64,000 bases of DNA from Pseudomaricurvus alcaniphilus (lineage in GTDB: Bacteria; Pseudomonadota; Gammaproteobacteria; Pseudomonadales; Cellvibrionaceae): assembly GCF_011440395.1 (NCBI RefSeq), contig NZ_JAAOIX010000010.1, positions 155,608 to 219,607 of the forward strand. Direction: 5' to 3'. Shown here piece after piece: positions 47,145 to 56,515 of the stretch (positions are counted from its first letter, which is position 1; every line of letters starts with the position of its first letter). The notes below the pieces were generated by a model that was not told where the DNA came from, ran no database searches, and saw only the letters and a list, made by a program, of their open reading frames with translations. The position numbers were made by a program, and so were the translations under genes.

Positions 47145-47815
47145 AACAAGTATCCGTGCAAGCTCTTCCGATGAATTTCTATGCTACCCGGCCCCGGCGG
47201 CAGCGAGGGGTGGTGTTAATCGTCTGCCTGGTGTTACTGGCAGTGGTCACTATTTTGGGCTTGTCCACCATGTCCGGGTCGGGGCTGGAGTTGAAAATGT
47301 CGGCCGGCTTCCGCGATCGCTCGGTGGCGTTTGAAGCGGCGGAAGAGACCCTGCGAGTGGCGGAGCAGTGGCTCGACGACACCACGCTTAACGATGACAA
47401 CTACTATGCCAGTTGCGCCGGTAACAACTGCTTTGCCGCCACCTGTGACGAAGGCCTGTGCGCCTTTTACGATGCCGGCGACCCCTTTGATATCGGGGTC
47501 ACCCGGGAAGACTGCGGTGCCAAGATCGAGCCGCCGGACAACCCGGTCTGGCGCTGGGCCGGGGCTGCCGGAGAGCCAAACCTGTGGCTGGACAACAACA
47601 AAAGCGTCCGGGTCACCCCGACCCACCCCCAGGTGAGCGAGGACTCGCGCTACATTATCGAGTTTATGTGTTACGTCAATCGTGTGCCCGCCAACCAGTG
47701 TACGGCGGCCAATCCGGCCAATTGCGTGCCCCAGTTTCGTATTACCGCGCTGGCGCGGGGCCTGACCAATAACTCGATTGTGATGTTGCAGTCGATGTTC
47801 AAAAAAGTAAATTGA
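47141..47815 (+). CDS. pilX: Minor pilin PilX
   Basis: A 224-residue prepilin-like protein with RQRGVVLIVCLVLLAVVTIL as leader end and helix. There is no glutamate at +5, as is usual for GspK/PilX-class tip components. The PilX N-terminal domain continues with LKMSAGFRDRSVAFEAAEET. The C-terminal part has several cysteines and ends ITALARGLTNNSIVMLQSMF, typical of PilX. ATGA overlap with pilW and a 12-base gap to pilY1. Confidence 0.9.
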   Translation: MKQVSVQALPMNFYATRPRRQRGVVLIVCLVLLAVVTILGLSTMSGSGLELKMSAGFRDRSVAFEAAEETLRVAEQWLDDTTLNDDNYYASCAGNNCFAATCDEGLCAFYDAGDPFDIGVTREDCGAKIEPPDNPVWRWAGAAGEPNLWLDNNKSVRVTPTHPQVSEDSRYIIEFMCYVNRVPANQCTAANPANCVPQFRITALARGLTNNSIVMLQSMFKKVN

Positions 47816-47826
47816 GAGGTGTGCTC

Positions 47827-50800
47827 ATGAAGGCGTTTCGAACCTTGTTGCAGTTCGGGCTGCTTGCGAGCCTGCTGTTGGTCTCTCAAGCGGGCTGGTC
47901 GGTGACGGCAGCGGATTTCCAGTCCGAACCACCCATTGTGTCCGACTCATCCGATCCGCTGGTGATGCTGGGTCTGTCTTTTGACCACGAATTGTTTAAA
48001 AAGGCTTACAACGACTACTCCAACCTGGACGGCGGCACCCTTACCAGCGCTGACATCACCTACCGCAATGACTTTACCTATTACGGCTACTTTGACCCCA
48101 ATTTCTGCTACACCTACAACCTGACCGATAACCGCTTCGAGCCGGGCGATGCGGCCGGTTCACCCTACAGCTGTCCCAATGTGGGGGTCGTCAATACCGC
48201 CAGTGCCTGGAGCGGTAATTTTCTCAACTGGGCCACCATGACGCGGATGGATATCGTGCGCCGGGTGCTCTACGGCGGCAAGCGCTCTACTGATACCAAT
48301 AGCGCAACCGTACTGGAGCGGGCGCACTTGCCCAATGATGTGCACGCTTTCGTCAAGGTGTATGAGGGGCTGGATATCAGCAACTATACCCCCTACCTCG
48401 TGCCCATTAGTATGTGTAATGTGAGCAACGGCTCGACCCCGGAAATCCGCCTCGCCACGGGGGCCTGGCGGCAGTGGTCCGCCAGTGAGTCTACCCAGTG
48501 CCAGTGGAACGCTCTCAGCACCACTCCGAATATAGCGGTGGATCAGATTAACCCGGGCATCGCGGCCAGGGTGCAGGTGTGCGTCACCGGCAAGGATGCC
48601 GGCTCCGATACCTGCAAGAGTTACCCCAACGGCAATAGCAAGCCCATCGGCCTGCTGCAGGAAAACGGCGAGGAGGGCGAGCTGCGCTTTGGCCTGATTA
48701 CCGGCAGTTACGTCAATAATGATGCCGGCGGTATTGTGCGCAAGGATATCTCCCGCATCGCCAATAATGCCAGTGCCTCCGATGACGAAATCGACCTCAA
48801 TTCCGGGGTGTTTACCGGTGTCAGCGGCATTATCAGCAACCTCGACCGGTTCCAGGTGGTCAAGTGGAATGGGGCAAAATATTCGGACTGCGACAATCAC
48901 AGTATTACCGTAAACGAGTTTTTGACCAGCACCAGTTCATCGCGCCACTGCGGTGACTGGGGTAACCCGGTGAGTGAGATTTACCTGGAAGGGTTGCGCT
49001 ATTTTGCCGGTGAAACCTCGCCAACTGCGGCCTTTGACGGCGACGACTCCGCCCATTTGTCCGGCTTGTCCCGGGTGAGCAGCTGGACCGACCCGTTGAG
49101 CAGCAGCGAGCCCTGCGCCAAGTGCGCGTTTATTATGCTGTCCAGCGGCATGAACTCCTTTGATGGCGACGACCTCGGCACTGCGTCCGATCTGCCGTCC
49201 CTGTCCGGCGCCAGTTCCATCGATACCTATACCAACAAGGTTGGCAATGCGGAGGCGGGGGGCACCTTTAACAACTCTTATCTGTCCGGCGGCACCGACG
49301 AAGTCTGTACCTCCCGCTCTCTCACCGACCTCGCCGACGCCACAGGGGTCTGCCCGGAGCGGCCGGCCCTGCAGGGGACCTACGACCTGGCCGGGCTGGC
49401 CTACTATTCGCGCACTACCGATATTCGCACCCAAACCGGGTTTAACGGCGACCAGGTGGTGGACAACTTTATGGTGGAACTGGCCGAGAGCCTGCCCAGT
49501 TTTTCCGCCAATGTGGATGGCAAGCGGGTCGCGTTCCTGCCGGCTTGCCAGGCCAACACCAACGGCAGCGCCACCAACAGCAGCAGTGGCTGGCAGGGTT
49601 GCAGTTTGACCGACGTGCAGGTGGAATCCCTGACGGAAAACGACGGCGAGCTGGTGGCGGGCAGTTACCTGATCTACTGGGAGGATTCCCACTGGGGCAA
49701 TGACTACGACCTCGACGGCGTGCAGCGGTTGGAGTTTTGCGTCGGCAGTGCCTGTACCCCTGCCATTAACAGCGACCAGATCAAAATCAAATCCAGCACT
49801 CCCTACGCCTTTGCCGGCAATGCCCTGCGCTTCAGCTATACCATCACCGGGACATCCAGTTCCGACGGCATCGTTGAGCCCTGGGCGCTGCGTCCGGGCG
49901 GCGCAAACTTTGACGGCCTCAACGCCGGCCAGGCGACGCCGGCCGGAGTGACCGCTGAGGAAACCACCTTTACTGCCGGTACGTCATCGGCGGCAAGCCT
50001 GGCGCGCCCCATGTACCTGGCGGCCAAATACGGCGGCTTTAACGATCTCGACGGCGATGGCCTGCCCAGCAGTAACTCCGAGTGGGACGTGAAGGACATC
50101 CGCGGTAATTTTGCCCTCGACGACCAGGGCAATATCGTCGGCGATGGGGTGCCGGACAACTACTACCAGCTTTCCAATCCGGCCCTGCTGGTGACCGCCC
50201 TGAACTCTATTTTTAATGCCCTGAAAACCTCCGTGACCAGCAGTTCGGCGGCGGCGGTGGTGGCCAATACCAGCACTGGCGAAGGGGCTATTTTCCAGGG
50301 CTCCTACTACCCGCAGTTTGAAGTCAGTGCCGACGACAGCATTAAATGGGCCGGGATGTTGCACTCCCTGTTTCGTGACAGCAATGGCTACTTCCGCGAA
50401 GATACTGATGGTGACGCGGTGCTGGACGACTACACGGTCGATTACGCGGTGACATTTTTCTACGACGAAACCCTGGACGATACCCGGGTGCAGCGTTTCA
50501 GCTCCAGTGACGGTGTCAATTTCACCCAGGTGGATACCATCAGCTTTTCGAAATTCAACGCCATCTGGAACGCCAGGGACAGATTGGCGGCGCTGAGTAA
50601 CAGCCAGGTCAGGTCGCAGCGCAATTACAGCTCGCTGGCCAGTTCCGGGCGCCATATTATTACCGGCATCGATACCGATGGTGACGGCACGGTGCAAGCC
50701 GATGAGGTGCTGGACTTCGATAGCACCGATCTCGACCCCACCTCCACCGAGTACTATCGCTATTTTGGCCTCGACTCCACCAGCAAGGCCGGCGTCACCA

Positions 50801-53379
50801 ATATCATCAATTTTATCCGCGGTGATGACAGTATTGCCGGCAGTCGCAGCCGCTCGGTAGATTACGATCGCGACGGGGCCGAGGAAGTTTGGCGCCTCGG
50901 TGACCTGGTGCATTCGGCCCCCACCTCGGTCAGCTTTCCCCGGGCGCGCTACGACTCCCGCTACGGCGATGAAACCTATACCGCGTTTCGGCAGAAGTAC
51001 CAGAAGCGGCGCCAGGTCATCTATGTGGGTGGCAACGATGGCATGCTGCACGCCTTCAACGCCGGTTTCTATAACGCCTCCAGCAAGTCGTTCAGCACCC
51101 AGTCAGCGGGGGGCAACGAAGTGGCGCACCCGCTGGGTACCGAGCTCTGGGCTTACGTGCCCATGGCGGTATTGCCGCACCTGCAATGGCAGACCTCGCC
51201 GGATTACGGCCATGTCTACTATGTGGACGGCTCGCCGCGAATCTACGATGTCAATATTTTTGCCAGCGACACGGATCACCCCGGCGGCTGGGGCACCATT
51301 CTGGTGATGGGGTTGCGTTTCGGTGGCGGCGACTTCAGCCTCGACCCGGACTCGGACGACGACGGCAGTGATGCCGACAACGACGATATCACGACTCGTT
51401 CTTCCTTCCTGGTGTTCGACGTCACCAATCCCGAGGTGGCGCCCAAGCTGCTGGCGGAAATCCAGCGGCCGGCGGAAGACCTGATGTCCATCGCCATCAG
51501 CGGTGGTAACGACAGCTATTACACCACGCCGCCGGACGTCACCATCAGTGCCGATGGCAGCGGTGCCAGCGCCGTGGCCAAGCTGGAGGACACGGGCATA
51601 CTGCTGGATTTGGTGATCAACAACGGTGGCTCCGGCTACAGCGTGGGGGACTCCATTGCTCTCAGTGGCGATGGCAGTGATGCGGTGGCGGTGGTTACCG
51701 AGGTAGATGCTAACGGAGGGATTACCAATTACCGGGTTGATAATCCGGGTTCGGGCTATTCCAGTGTCGATATCTCCGCCACTCACGGCGATAGCGACGC
51801 AGTGATCGCACTGAATTTGGGTAACGGTACCAACAGCGACAAATTGGCGAGCGCAAGTGTGAGCTCCCCCGGCAGTGGTTACAGCGTGGGCGATACCATT
51901 GCCATTGGTGGCGATGGCAGCGGGGCAGCGGTGAGTATCACCGGCGTAGATGGTAGCGGTGGTATTACCGCGGTCAGTATCAGTGCTGCGGGTAGTGGCT
52001 ACAGCAGCATTTGGGTGGAGTCCATTACTCGCGTCGACAGTGCTGTTGCCGACATCACCCCGGTGCTGGGGTTCCGGGTCGCCTCGGTGGATATCGTGGA
52101 CCAGGGTTCGGGCAATAGCGCCGCCACGGCCACTATTGATGCCAGCAGCTATGGCGGCACTCCCGCCACCGCCACGGTCAGCTTCAGCAGCCTGACCTGG
52201 GGTTACACCAGCTCCCGGCCGGTGGTGGTCAAACGCCGCACCCCGGACGTGAACGGCAGCTTTGCCAGTCCGGCGGACAACGACTGGTACCTGGTGTTTG
52301 CCTCCGGTCCTTCCGGCAGCGACGCCCTCAGCAAGGGCATCAGTGACGACAGCGGCAAACTGTTCTTTTACGATTTGAACGACCTGGAGTTTGTCTCGGC
52401 GCTGGAGTTTGACAGCAACAGTTTTGCCGGCCATTTGGCGGTGGAAGACTGGGATAATAATTACGAGGACGATGCCATTTACTTCGGCACCGTGGGCGAC
52501 AATGCGGGTACCCAGACCGGCAACCTGAAACGCCTGCAGCTGGACTTCAGCCCGATTTCCAGTTCGACACTGACCACTCTGCGGGATACCGCCAATCCGG
52601 TGGTGGAAACCCCGAGGCTGGCGCTCGACGGGTTTGGCAACCGCTGGGTGTATTTCGGTACCGGGCGTTTTCTGGTGGCGGCGGACAACCTCACCACCGA
52701 GACGCAGCACTACTACGGCATTATCGAGCCCGACCCGCTGAGCTCGGTGAGTCTCTCGGATATGGTGGATGTGACGGATGTCCAGGTGTTTACGGTAGAC
52801 CCGGAAAAATTCACTACCGTGAATTACGTGCGCAATTGTGCGGCCCCCTGCGACGACCCCAGTGCCAGTAGCGATGTGGTCATTAACGGGGTGACGGTAT
52901 CCGATTGGCGCGCATTGCGAAGGGAGATCCTGAAAACCAATGGCTGGTATCGGGAGATGAATTTGAGCTTGGCCAACACTGCCGCGGCGCGGGTGGTGGG
53001 TGCCACCAACCTGGTGGGGCCGACCTTGCTGTTCAGCGAGTACGCGCCCTCGGTGGAGCAGTGTGAGCCGGTAGGTTACTCGCGCATCAATGCCTATCAC
53101 TTCCAGACCGGTACCGCTTCGCCATTTGCCCCGGTGGGCACTGACGGCAGCAAGAAGTACAACAACGACGGAGAATACGTGAAAACCGATACCGGTATTA
53201 CCAACAGCCTCACGCTGCTGGGTGGAGACGGCCAGGGTGATTCAGATGATGCTGAGGGTACCGGGGTTTCGGTGGACGATCACGGAGTGTTGAGTGATCA
53301 CGGGCCGACCAACGAGCCGGCACCGTTCGGGCGTCAGTCGTGGCAGGAAATAAACGTCAATTGGAATATTGGCTTGTAA
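47827..53379 (+). CDS. pilY1: Type IV pilus tip adhesin/assembly protein PilY1 with internal repeat insertion
   Basis: A 1850-residue exported protein, against about 1160 in Pseudomonas aeruginosa. It starts at the ATG preceded by GAGAGG, with a signal peptide (MKAFRTLLQFGLLASLLLVS). Residues 30-700 form the variable N-terminal region, with FIMLSSGMNSFDGDD like a degenerate von Willebrand A strand. The C-terminal beta-propeller (about 800-1790) has an EF-hand-like calcium loop DTDGDGTVQADE near residue 948, the RRQVIYVGGNDGMLHAFNAG motif near 1060 and GYTSSRPVVVK near 1457. Between about 1218 and 1454 the propeller is interrupted by Gly-Ser-Gly-Tyr repeats (separate entry). PilY1 promotes pilus extension, surface sensing and attachment. 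It is co-transcribed with pilX and the last pilin. Confidence 0.95.
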   Translation: MKAFRTLLQFGLLASLLLVSQAGWSVTAADFQSEPPIVSDSSDPLVMLGLSFDHELFKKAYNDYSNLDGGTLTSADITYRNDFTYYGYFDPNFCYTYNLTDNRFEPGDAAGSPYSCPNVGVVNTASAWSGNFLNWATMTRMDIVRRVLYGGKRSTDTNSATVLERAHLPNDVHAFVKVYEGLDISNYTPYLVPISMCNVSNGSTPEIRLATGAWRQWSASESTQCQWNALSTTPNIAVDQINPGIAARVQVCVTGKDAGSDTCKSYPNGNSKPIGLLQENGEEGELRFGLITGSYVNNDAGGIVRKDISRIANNASASDDEIDLNSGVFTGVSGIISNLDRFQVVKWNGAKYSDCDNHSITVNEFLTSTSSSRHCGDWGNPVSEIYLEGLRYFAGETSPTAAFDGDDSAHLSGLSRVSSWTDPLSSSEPCAKCAFIMLSSGMNSFDGDDLGTASDLPSLSGASSIDTYTNKVGNAEAGGTFNNSYLSGGTDEVCTSRSLTDLADATGVCPERPALQGTYDLAGLAYYSRTTDIRTQTGFNGDQVVDNFMVELAESLPSFSANVDGKRVAFLPACQANTNGSATNSSSGWQGCSLTDVQVESLTENDGELVAGSYLIYWEDSHWGNDYDLDGVQRLEFCVGSACTPAINSDQIKIKSSTPYAFAGNALRFSYTITGTSSSDGIVEPWALRPGGANFDGLNAGQATPAGVTAEETTFTAGTSSAASLARPMYLAAKYGGFNDLDGDGLPSSNSEWDVKDIRGNFALDDQGNIVGDGVPDNYYQLSNPALLVTALNSIFNALKTSVTSSSAAAVVANTSTGEGAIFQGSYYPQFEVSADDSIKWAGMLHSLFRDSNGYFREDTDGDAVLDDYTVDYAVTFFYDETLDDTRVQRFSSSDGVNFTQVDTISFSKFNAIWNARDRLAALSNSQVRSQRNYSSLASSGRHIITGIDTDGDGTVQADEVLDFDSTDLDPTSTEYYRYFGLDSTSKAGVTNIINFIRGDDSIAGSRSRSVDYDRDGAEEVWRLGDLVHSAPTSVSFPRARYDSRYGDETYTAFRQKYQKRRQVIYVGGNDGMLHAFNAGFYNASSKSFSTQSAGGNEVAHPLGTELWAYVPMAVLPHLQWQTSPDYGHVYYVDGSPRIYDVNIFASDTDHPGGWGTILVMGLRFGGGDFSLDPDSDDDGSDADNDDITTRSSFLVFDVTNPEVAPKLLAEIQRPAEDLMSIAISGGNDSYYTTPPDVTISADGSGASAVAKLEDTGILLDLVINNGGSGYSVGDSIALSGDGSDAVAVVTEVDANGGITNYRVDNPGSGYSSVDISATHGDSDAVIALNLGNGTNSDKLASASVSSPGSGYSVGDTIAIGGDGSGAAVSITGVDGSGGITAVSISAAGSGYSSIWVESITRVDSAVADITPVLGFRVASVDIVDQGSGNSAATATIDASSYGGTPATATVSFSSLTWGYTSSRPVVVKRRTPDVNGSFASPADNDWYLVFASGPSGSDALSKGISDDSGKLFFYDLNDLEFVSALEFDSNSFAGHLAVEDWDNNYEDDAIYFGTVGDNAGTQTGNLKRLQLDFSPISSSTLTTLRDTANPVVETPRLALDGFGNRWVYFGTGRFLVAADNLTTETQHYYGIIEPDPLSSVSLSDMVDVTDVQVFTVDPEKFTTVNYVRNCAAPCDDPSASSDVVINGVTVSDWRALRREILKTNGWYREMNLSLANTAAARVVGATNLVGPTLLFSEYAPSVEQCEPVGYSRINAYHFQTGTASPFAPVGTDGSKKYNNDGEYVKTDTGITNSLTLLGGDGQGDSDDAEGTGVSVDDHGVLSDHGPTNEPAPFGRQSWQEINVNWNIGL
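51495..52190 (+). other. GSGY-repeat insertion inside the PilY1 propeller
   Basis: About 230 residues carrying five or six imperfect repeats of the type (hydrophobic strand)-PGSGYS-x-GD-hydrophobic-GDGSGA. GGSGYSVGDSIAL, PGSGYSSVDIS, PGSGYSVGDTIAIGGDGSGA, AGSGYSSIW and QGSGNSAATATI are examples. Similar Gly-Tyr beta repeats are known in large secreted and phage fibre proteins. The flanks join PAEDLMSIAI to SLTWGYTSSRP, where ordinary PilY1 runs on directly. The frame is intact across both edges. Confidence 0.8.
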
Positions 53380-53410
53380 CCGGGCGTTGGCCCGCAGGAG
53401 TAGTAGTTTA

Positions 53411-53839
53411 ATGAAACAAGCGCGCGGATTTACCTTGATTGAGTTGCTGATCGCCCTGGTGATTATTTCCATCCTGGCCAGTATCGCGTTGCCGGCCTAC
53501 CAGGAGAGCACCATCAAGGCCCGCCGCGCCGACGCCCGGGCGGCCCTGTCCAGCGCTGCGGCGGAGCAGGAGAAATGGTTTTTCCAGTTTAACGGTTATA
53601 CCGACGATATCGATGACCTGGGCGGGGCGGCGTCGCCGGAGGGTTTCTATACCCTGACCCTGTCCATCAACGCCGGGGTGGGCACTTGTGTCAACGCTGC
53701 CCCCTTTAACTGCTATACCTTGACCGCGACTCCCACAGTGGGGGGGCCGCAGGAGGACGACGACGATTGTACTACTCTGGTGGTTACCCATACGGGGGCG
53801 CGCTCGGCTACTGGCAGCAATACTGAGCGTTGTTGGTAA
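53411..53839 (+). CDS. pilE: Minor pilin, PilE-like
   Basis: A 142-residue prepilin with a very short leader (MKQARG) and the helix FTLIELLIALVIISILASIA, phenylalanine at +1 and glutamate at +5. The body (SSAAAEQEKWFFQFNGYTDD, GFYTLTLSI) and two cysteine pairs match PilE-type minor pilins. AGGAG lies 10 bases before the ATG. Last gene of the operon, 31 bases after pilY1. No PilY2 gene is found between them, unlike Pseudomonas aeruginosa. Confidence 0.88.
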   Translation: MKQARGFTLIELLIALVIISILASIALPAYQESTIKARRADARAALSSAAAEQEKWFFQFNGYTDDIDDLGGAASPEGFYTLTLSINAGVGTCVNAAPFNCYTLTATPTVGGPQEDDDDCTTLVVTHTGARSATGSNTERCW

Positions 53840-53939
53840 AGTGGGTCAATAACTTACCTGGTTTTCCCTGTGAATATGCTTGCTAGCGGTGATGTTGCGA
53901 ATAAATTTGTAGCCTCTGGGGTATAGCTTTTTTCCCGGC

Positions 53940-54045
53940 CCGGCGGCAGGGGCTTGCTTTCAAGACTCGCCGAGATTCCGTCCCTGGAGGCTCCACGACA
54001 GCATCCCTGCTGTCGAGGGTCTTGAAAGCAATCCCCTGCCGCCGG
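53940..54045. repeat. Hairpin repeat related to the 319-bp element
   Basis: A 27-base inverted repeat (arms 53940-53966 and 54019-54045, one mismatch) including TTGCTTTCAAGAC/GTCTTGAAAGCAA, and an inner GAGGCTCCACGACAGCATCC segment. These parts are also in copies A and B, but the TTACCTAATTAC ends and the 34-bp units are missing. It lies in the 314-base gap between the convergent pilE and the orphan pilin gene. Downstream (54061-54122) is a run of short GGTTTTC-type tandem repeats; nothing else is seen there. Confidence 0.75.
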
Positions 54046-54153
54046 ACCTGCTATATTGCCAGTTTCCAGGATTTCAGGTTTTCAGGTTTTCCAGTTTCTC
54101 GATTTTCGGTTTTCGGTTTTACGGCGCCTGGCTTTGGTGTTGAACTGGAAGAT

Positions 54154-54696
54154 TTATCCGCTGCAGGTCATATCTGAATGGGCGGCGACTTTGGTTGCTG
54201 TTTTCAAGACGTAGGGGCGGCCGGTGGCGTTCCAGGTGATTTTGCGCACCGGTTCAGGGCTGTGGTCGGCGGCGCACACTAAAAAGCTGCCGGTTAAATC
54301 GACGCGACCCAGGTTGTTATAGCTGAACAGTTTCTTGCCAAATCCCAGGCGGGTCTGGATCACGCTGTGACGGGCGTTGATCAGGTACTTCTGCACCAGT
54401 TCGTCGCTGTCCGGCAGTTTGTCGTCATTTTTATCCTCGAACAGCAGCATCATTTTTCCCCATTCCTTGTTGCACTCGCTGCCATTGTCGGAGCCGCAAA
54501 TGTAAAGGCGTCGGGCTTGCATTTTGGCGAGGGTGCGGGCGTGCTGCAGGGCGCGATGAATATTTCCAGCCGCGGCGCTGGCCCCGGCGGCTTCGCCTGT
54601 GCTGAGAAATGACGGTGCGGCGATAAGGCCGAGCAGGCCGGCGATGGCGAGGGTGAAGAGTAACTCGGGCAGGGTAAAACCCCGATAGATTTTCAT
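54154..54696 (-). CDS. Orphan GspH/FimT-family pilin
   Basis: A 180-residue prepilin on the strand opposite the pilin operon. The leader MKIYRG is followed by FTLPELLFTLAIAGLLGLIA, with glutamate at +5 and proline at +4. The body fits the GspH/FimT domain (AGNIHRALQHARTLAKMQAR, then ITWNATGRPYVLK) and has cysteine pairs. CGGAGGG 7 bases before the ATG is a strong ribosome-binding site. It may correspond to fimT, which lies near pilR in Pseudomonas. It is bracketed by repeat elements at 53940-54045 and 54798-55115. Confidence 0.85.
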   Translation of the reverse strand: MKIYRGFTLPELLFTLAIAGLLGLIAAPSFLSTGEAAGASAAAGNIHRALQHARTLAKMQARRLYICGSDNGSECNKEWGKMMLLFEDKNDDKLPDSDELVQKYLINARHSVIQTRLGFGKKLFSYNNLGRVDLTGSFLVCAADHSPEPVRKITWNATGRPYVLKTATKVAAHSDMTCSG

Positions 54697-54797
54697 AAGC
54701 CCTCCGTGGCATTGATGATGTCTGCGGAGTTACTGTACGAATTTCGGGGCGGAATTACTCTCGGGCAAAAGTATGAAAATTAAACAGGGTTATAGGG

Positions 54798-55115
54798 TTA
54801 CCTAATTACGCCTATGAATAAGCCAGCTATCGGCGATAGTAAACATATACGCTGTAGCCCTTGGGACAGCAGCTTTGCTCCCGGCCTGGCTCCAGGGACT
54901 TGCTTTCAAGACTCGCCGTGCCCAAAGCACTCGCTGCGCTCGCGGGGCAGGCTCAGGTTCCATCCATGCACCCAAAGCACTCGCTCCGCTCGCGGGGCGG
55001 GCTCGAGGCTCCACGACAGCATCCCTGCTGTCGAGGGTCTTGAAAGCAAGCCCCCGAAGCCAGACCTAACATATTGCCGGCTGCACGACGCTTAGCTTAG
55101 GTGGTAACTAGGTAG
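54798..55115 (+). mobile_element. MITE-like 319-bp element, copy B
   Basis: Same element as copy A (15242-15560) in the opposite orientation, 318 bases. The left end TTACCTAATTAC is perfect; the right end GTAACTAGGTAG has two changes. Two 34-bp units lie at 54921-54954 and 54971-55004, and the 13-bp inverted pair at 54900-54912 and 55037-55049. It fills most of the 433-base gap between the orphan pilin and pilR. No protein is encoded. Confidence 0.85.
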
Positions 55116-55129
55116 GTTTATGGGATAAC

Positions 55130-56515
55130 TCAGGGCTCGTCGTCTTCGTTGTCGAGGCCGAGTTTTTTCAGGCGGTAGCGAAAGGAGCGAAAGCTGATGC
55201 CGAGTTTTTTCGCAGCCGCGGTGCGGTTCCAGCGGGTTTTTTCCAGCGTGGCGCTGATGACTTCTTTTTCAATTTCCTCCAGGTATTCATCCAGGGATTC
55301 GACTTCCTCGGCCTTGCTGAGGTTGCTGGCGCCCGTGGCAGCGGTTGGCTGGGTGCCAGCTCCGGACAGTTGCAGGTCCGTATGCTCGATTACGTCGCCC
55401 TCGCAGAGGGTGAAGGCGCGCTCGAGTATATTTTCCAGTTCCCGCACGTTGCCCGGAAAATTGTAGTTTTGCAGGGCCTTTGCGGCGCTGGCCGACAGGC
55501 GCGGTGTGTCGAGGCCGCTCTCTTCGGCGAACTGCTTGAGGAAGTGACTGGCCAGCAGGTCGATATCCTGTTTGCGCTCGCGCAGGGGCGGGATATCGAT
55601 CTGGATGACGTTGATGCGGTAGTAGAGGTCGTTGCGAAAGCGTTCCTTTTGCACTTCCACGCCCAGGTCCTTGTGGGTGGCGCTCAGTACCCGCACATCC
55701 ACATCGATCTCGCGGTCGCTGCCGATGGGGCGCACGGCTTTTTCCTGCAGGGCACGCAGCAGCTTTACTTGCATTTCCAGCGGCAGGTCGGCCACTTCAT
55801 CGAGAAACAGGGTGCCGCCGTTGGCGGCTTGAAACAGTCCCTGCTTGTCGGCGCTGGCGCCGGTAAAGCTGCCTTTTTTGTGGCCGAAGAATTCGCTCTC
55901 CATCAGTTCCTTGGGAATGGCACCGCAGTTGACCGGGATAAAGGGGCCCTCGGCGCGACCGCCCTGGTAGTGAATGGCCCGGGCCACCAGTTCCTTGCCA
56001 GTGCCCGATTCGCCGCTGATATAAATGGGGGCCTGGCTGCGGGCGACTTTTTTGATCTGCTTTAACAGTTTGCCAATGGTATCCGCGCTGCCGAGCAGGG
56101 CCGGGCTGTTGCTGTTGCCGAACTTGTTGACGGTGTTGAGCTGCAGGGCGGTTTTGATCAGCCGGCGCAGGTGTTCCAGCTCCACCGGTTTGGAAATAAA
56201 GTCGAAGGCGCCGGCCTTCATGGCGGTAATGGCCGTGTCCATATTGCCGTGGGCGGTGAATACCGCGACGGGCAGTTGCGGTTTGTGGGCCTGGATCCAG
56301 CTCACCAGCTCGATGCCGTCGCCGTCGGGCAGGCGCAAGTCAGTGAGGCAAACCTGGTAAGACTGCTTGCCCAGCAGGCCGATGGCCTCTGCCAGGTTGG
56401 CGGCGTGATCGGTGTCTATGCCCATGCGCGTCAGGGTGATGGCCAACAGTTCGCGGATGTCCGGCTCGTCGTCGACGATCAGTGCTTTGGTCACGGCAGG
56501 TGTGGTACTGGTCAT
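55130..56515 (-). CDS. pilR: Sigma-54-dependent response regulator PilR
   Basis: NtrC-family activator of 461 residues that, with PilS, activates the major pilin gene pilA from a sigma-54 promoter. The receiver domain (1-125) has [11 protein letters not shown] with the phospho-accepting aspartate. The AAA+ domain (about 150-375) has Walker [16 protein letters not shown] and GSFTGA for sigma-54 contact. The C-terminal helix-turn-helix is [20 protein letters not shown]. The start ATG overlaps the pilS stop by one base (TAATG); an open frame upstream to 56611 is not used. pilA is not in this window. Confidence 0.95.
   Translation of the reverse strand: MTSTTPAVTKALIVDDEPDIRELLAITLTRMGIDTDHAANLAEAIGLLGKQSYQVCLTDLRLPDGDGIELVSWIQAHKPQLPVAVFTAHGNMDTAITAMKAGAFDFISKPVELEHLRRLIKTALQLNTVNKFGNSNSPALLGSADTIGKLLKQIKKVARSQAPIYISGESGTGKELVARAIHYQGGRAEGPFIPVNCGAIPKELMESEFFGHKKGSFTGASADKQGLFQAANGGTLFLDEVADLPLEMQVKLLRALQEKAVRPIGSDREIDVDVRVLSATHKDLGVEVQKERFRNDLYYRINVIQIDIPPLRERKQDIDLLASHFLKQFAEESGLDTPRLSASAAKALQNYNFPGNVRELENILERAFTLCEGDVIEHTDLQLSGAGTQPTAATGASNLSKAEEVESLDEYLEEIEKEVISATLEKTRWNRTAAAKKLGISFRSFRYRLKKLGLDNEDDEP

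Noticed and set aside
44798..53839. A sigma-54 promoter for the pilin operon controlled by PilR
   Set aside because: I searched the upstream gap and the region before the orphan pilin for a -24/-12 pair with correct spacing and found none; PilR probably acts on pilA elsewhere.
54780..55130. A target duplication flanking copy B
   Set aside because: GGTTATAGGG on the left and GGTTTATGGG on the right are similar but need an indel to align, so a duplication is not supported.
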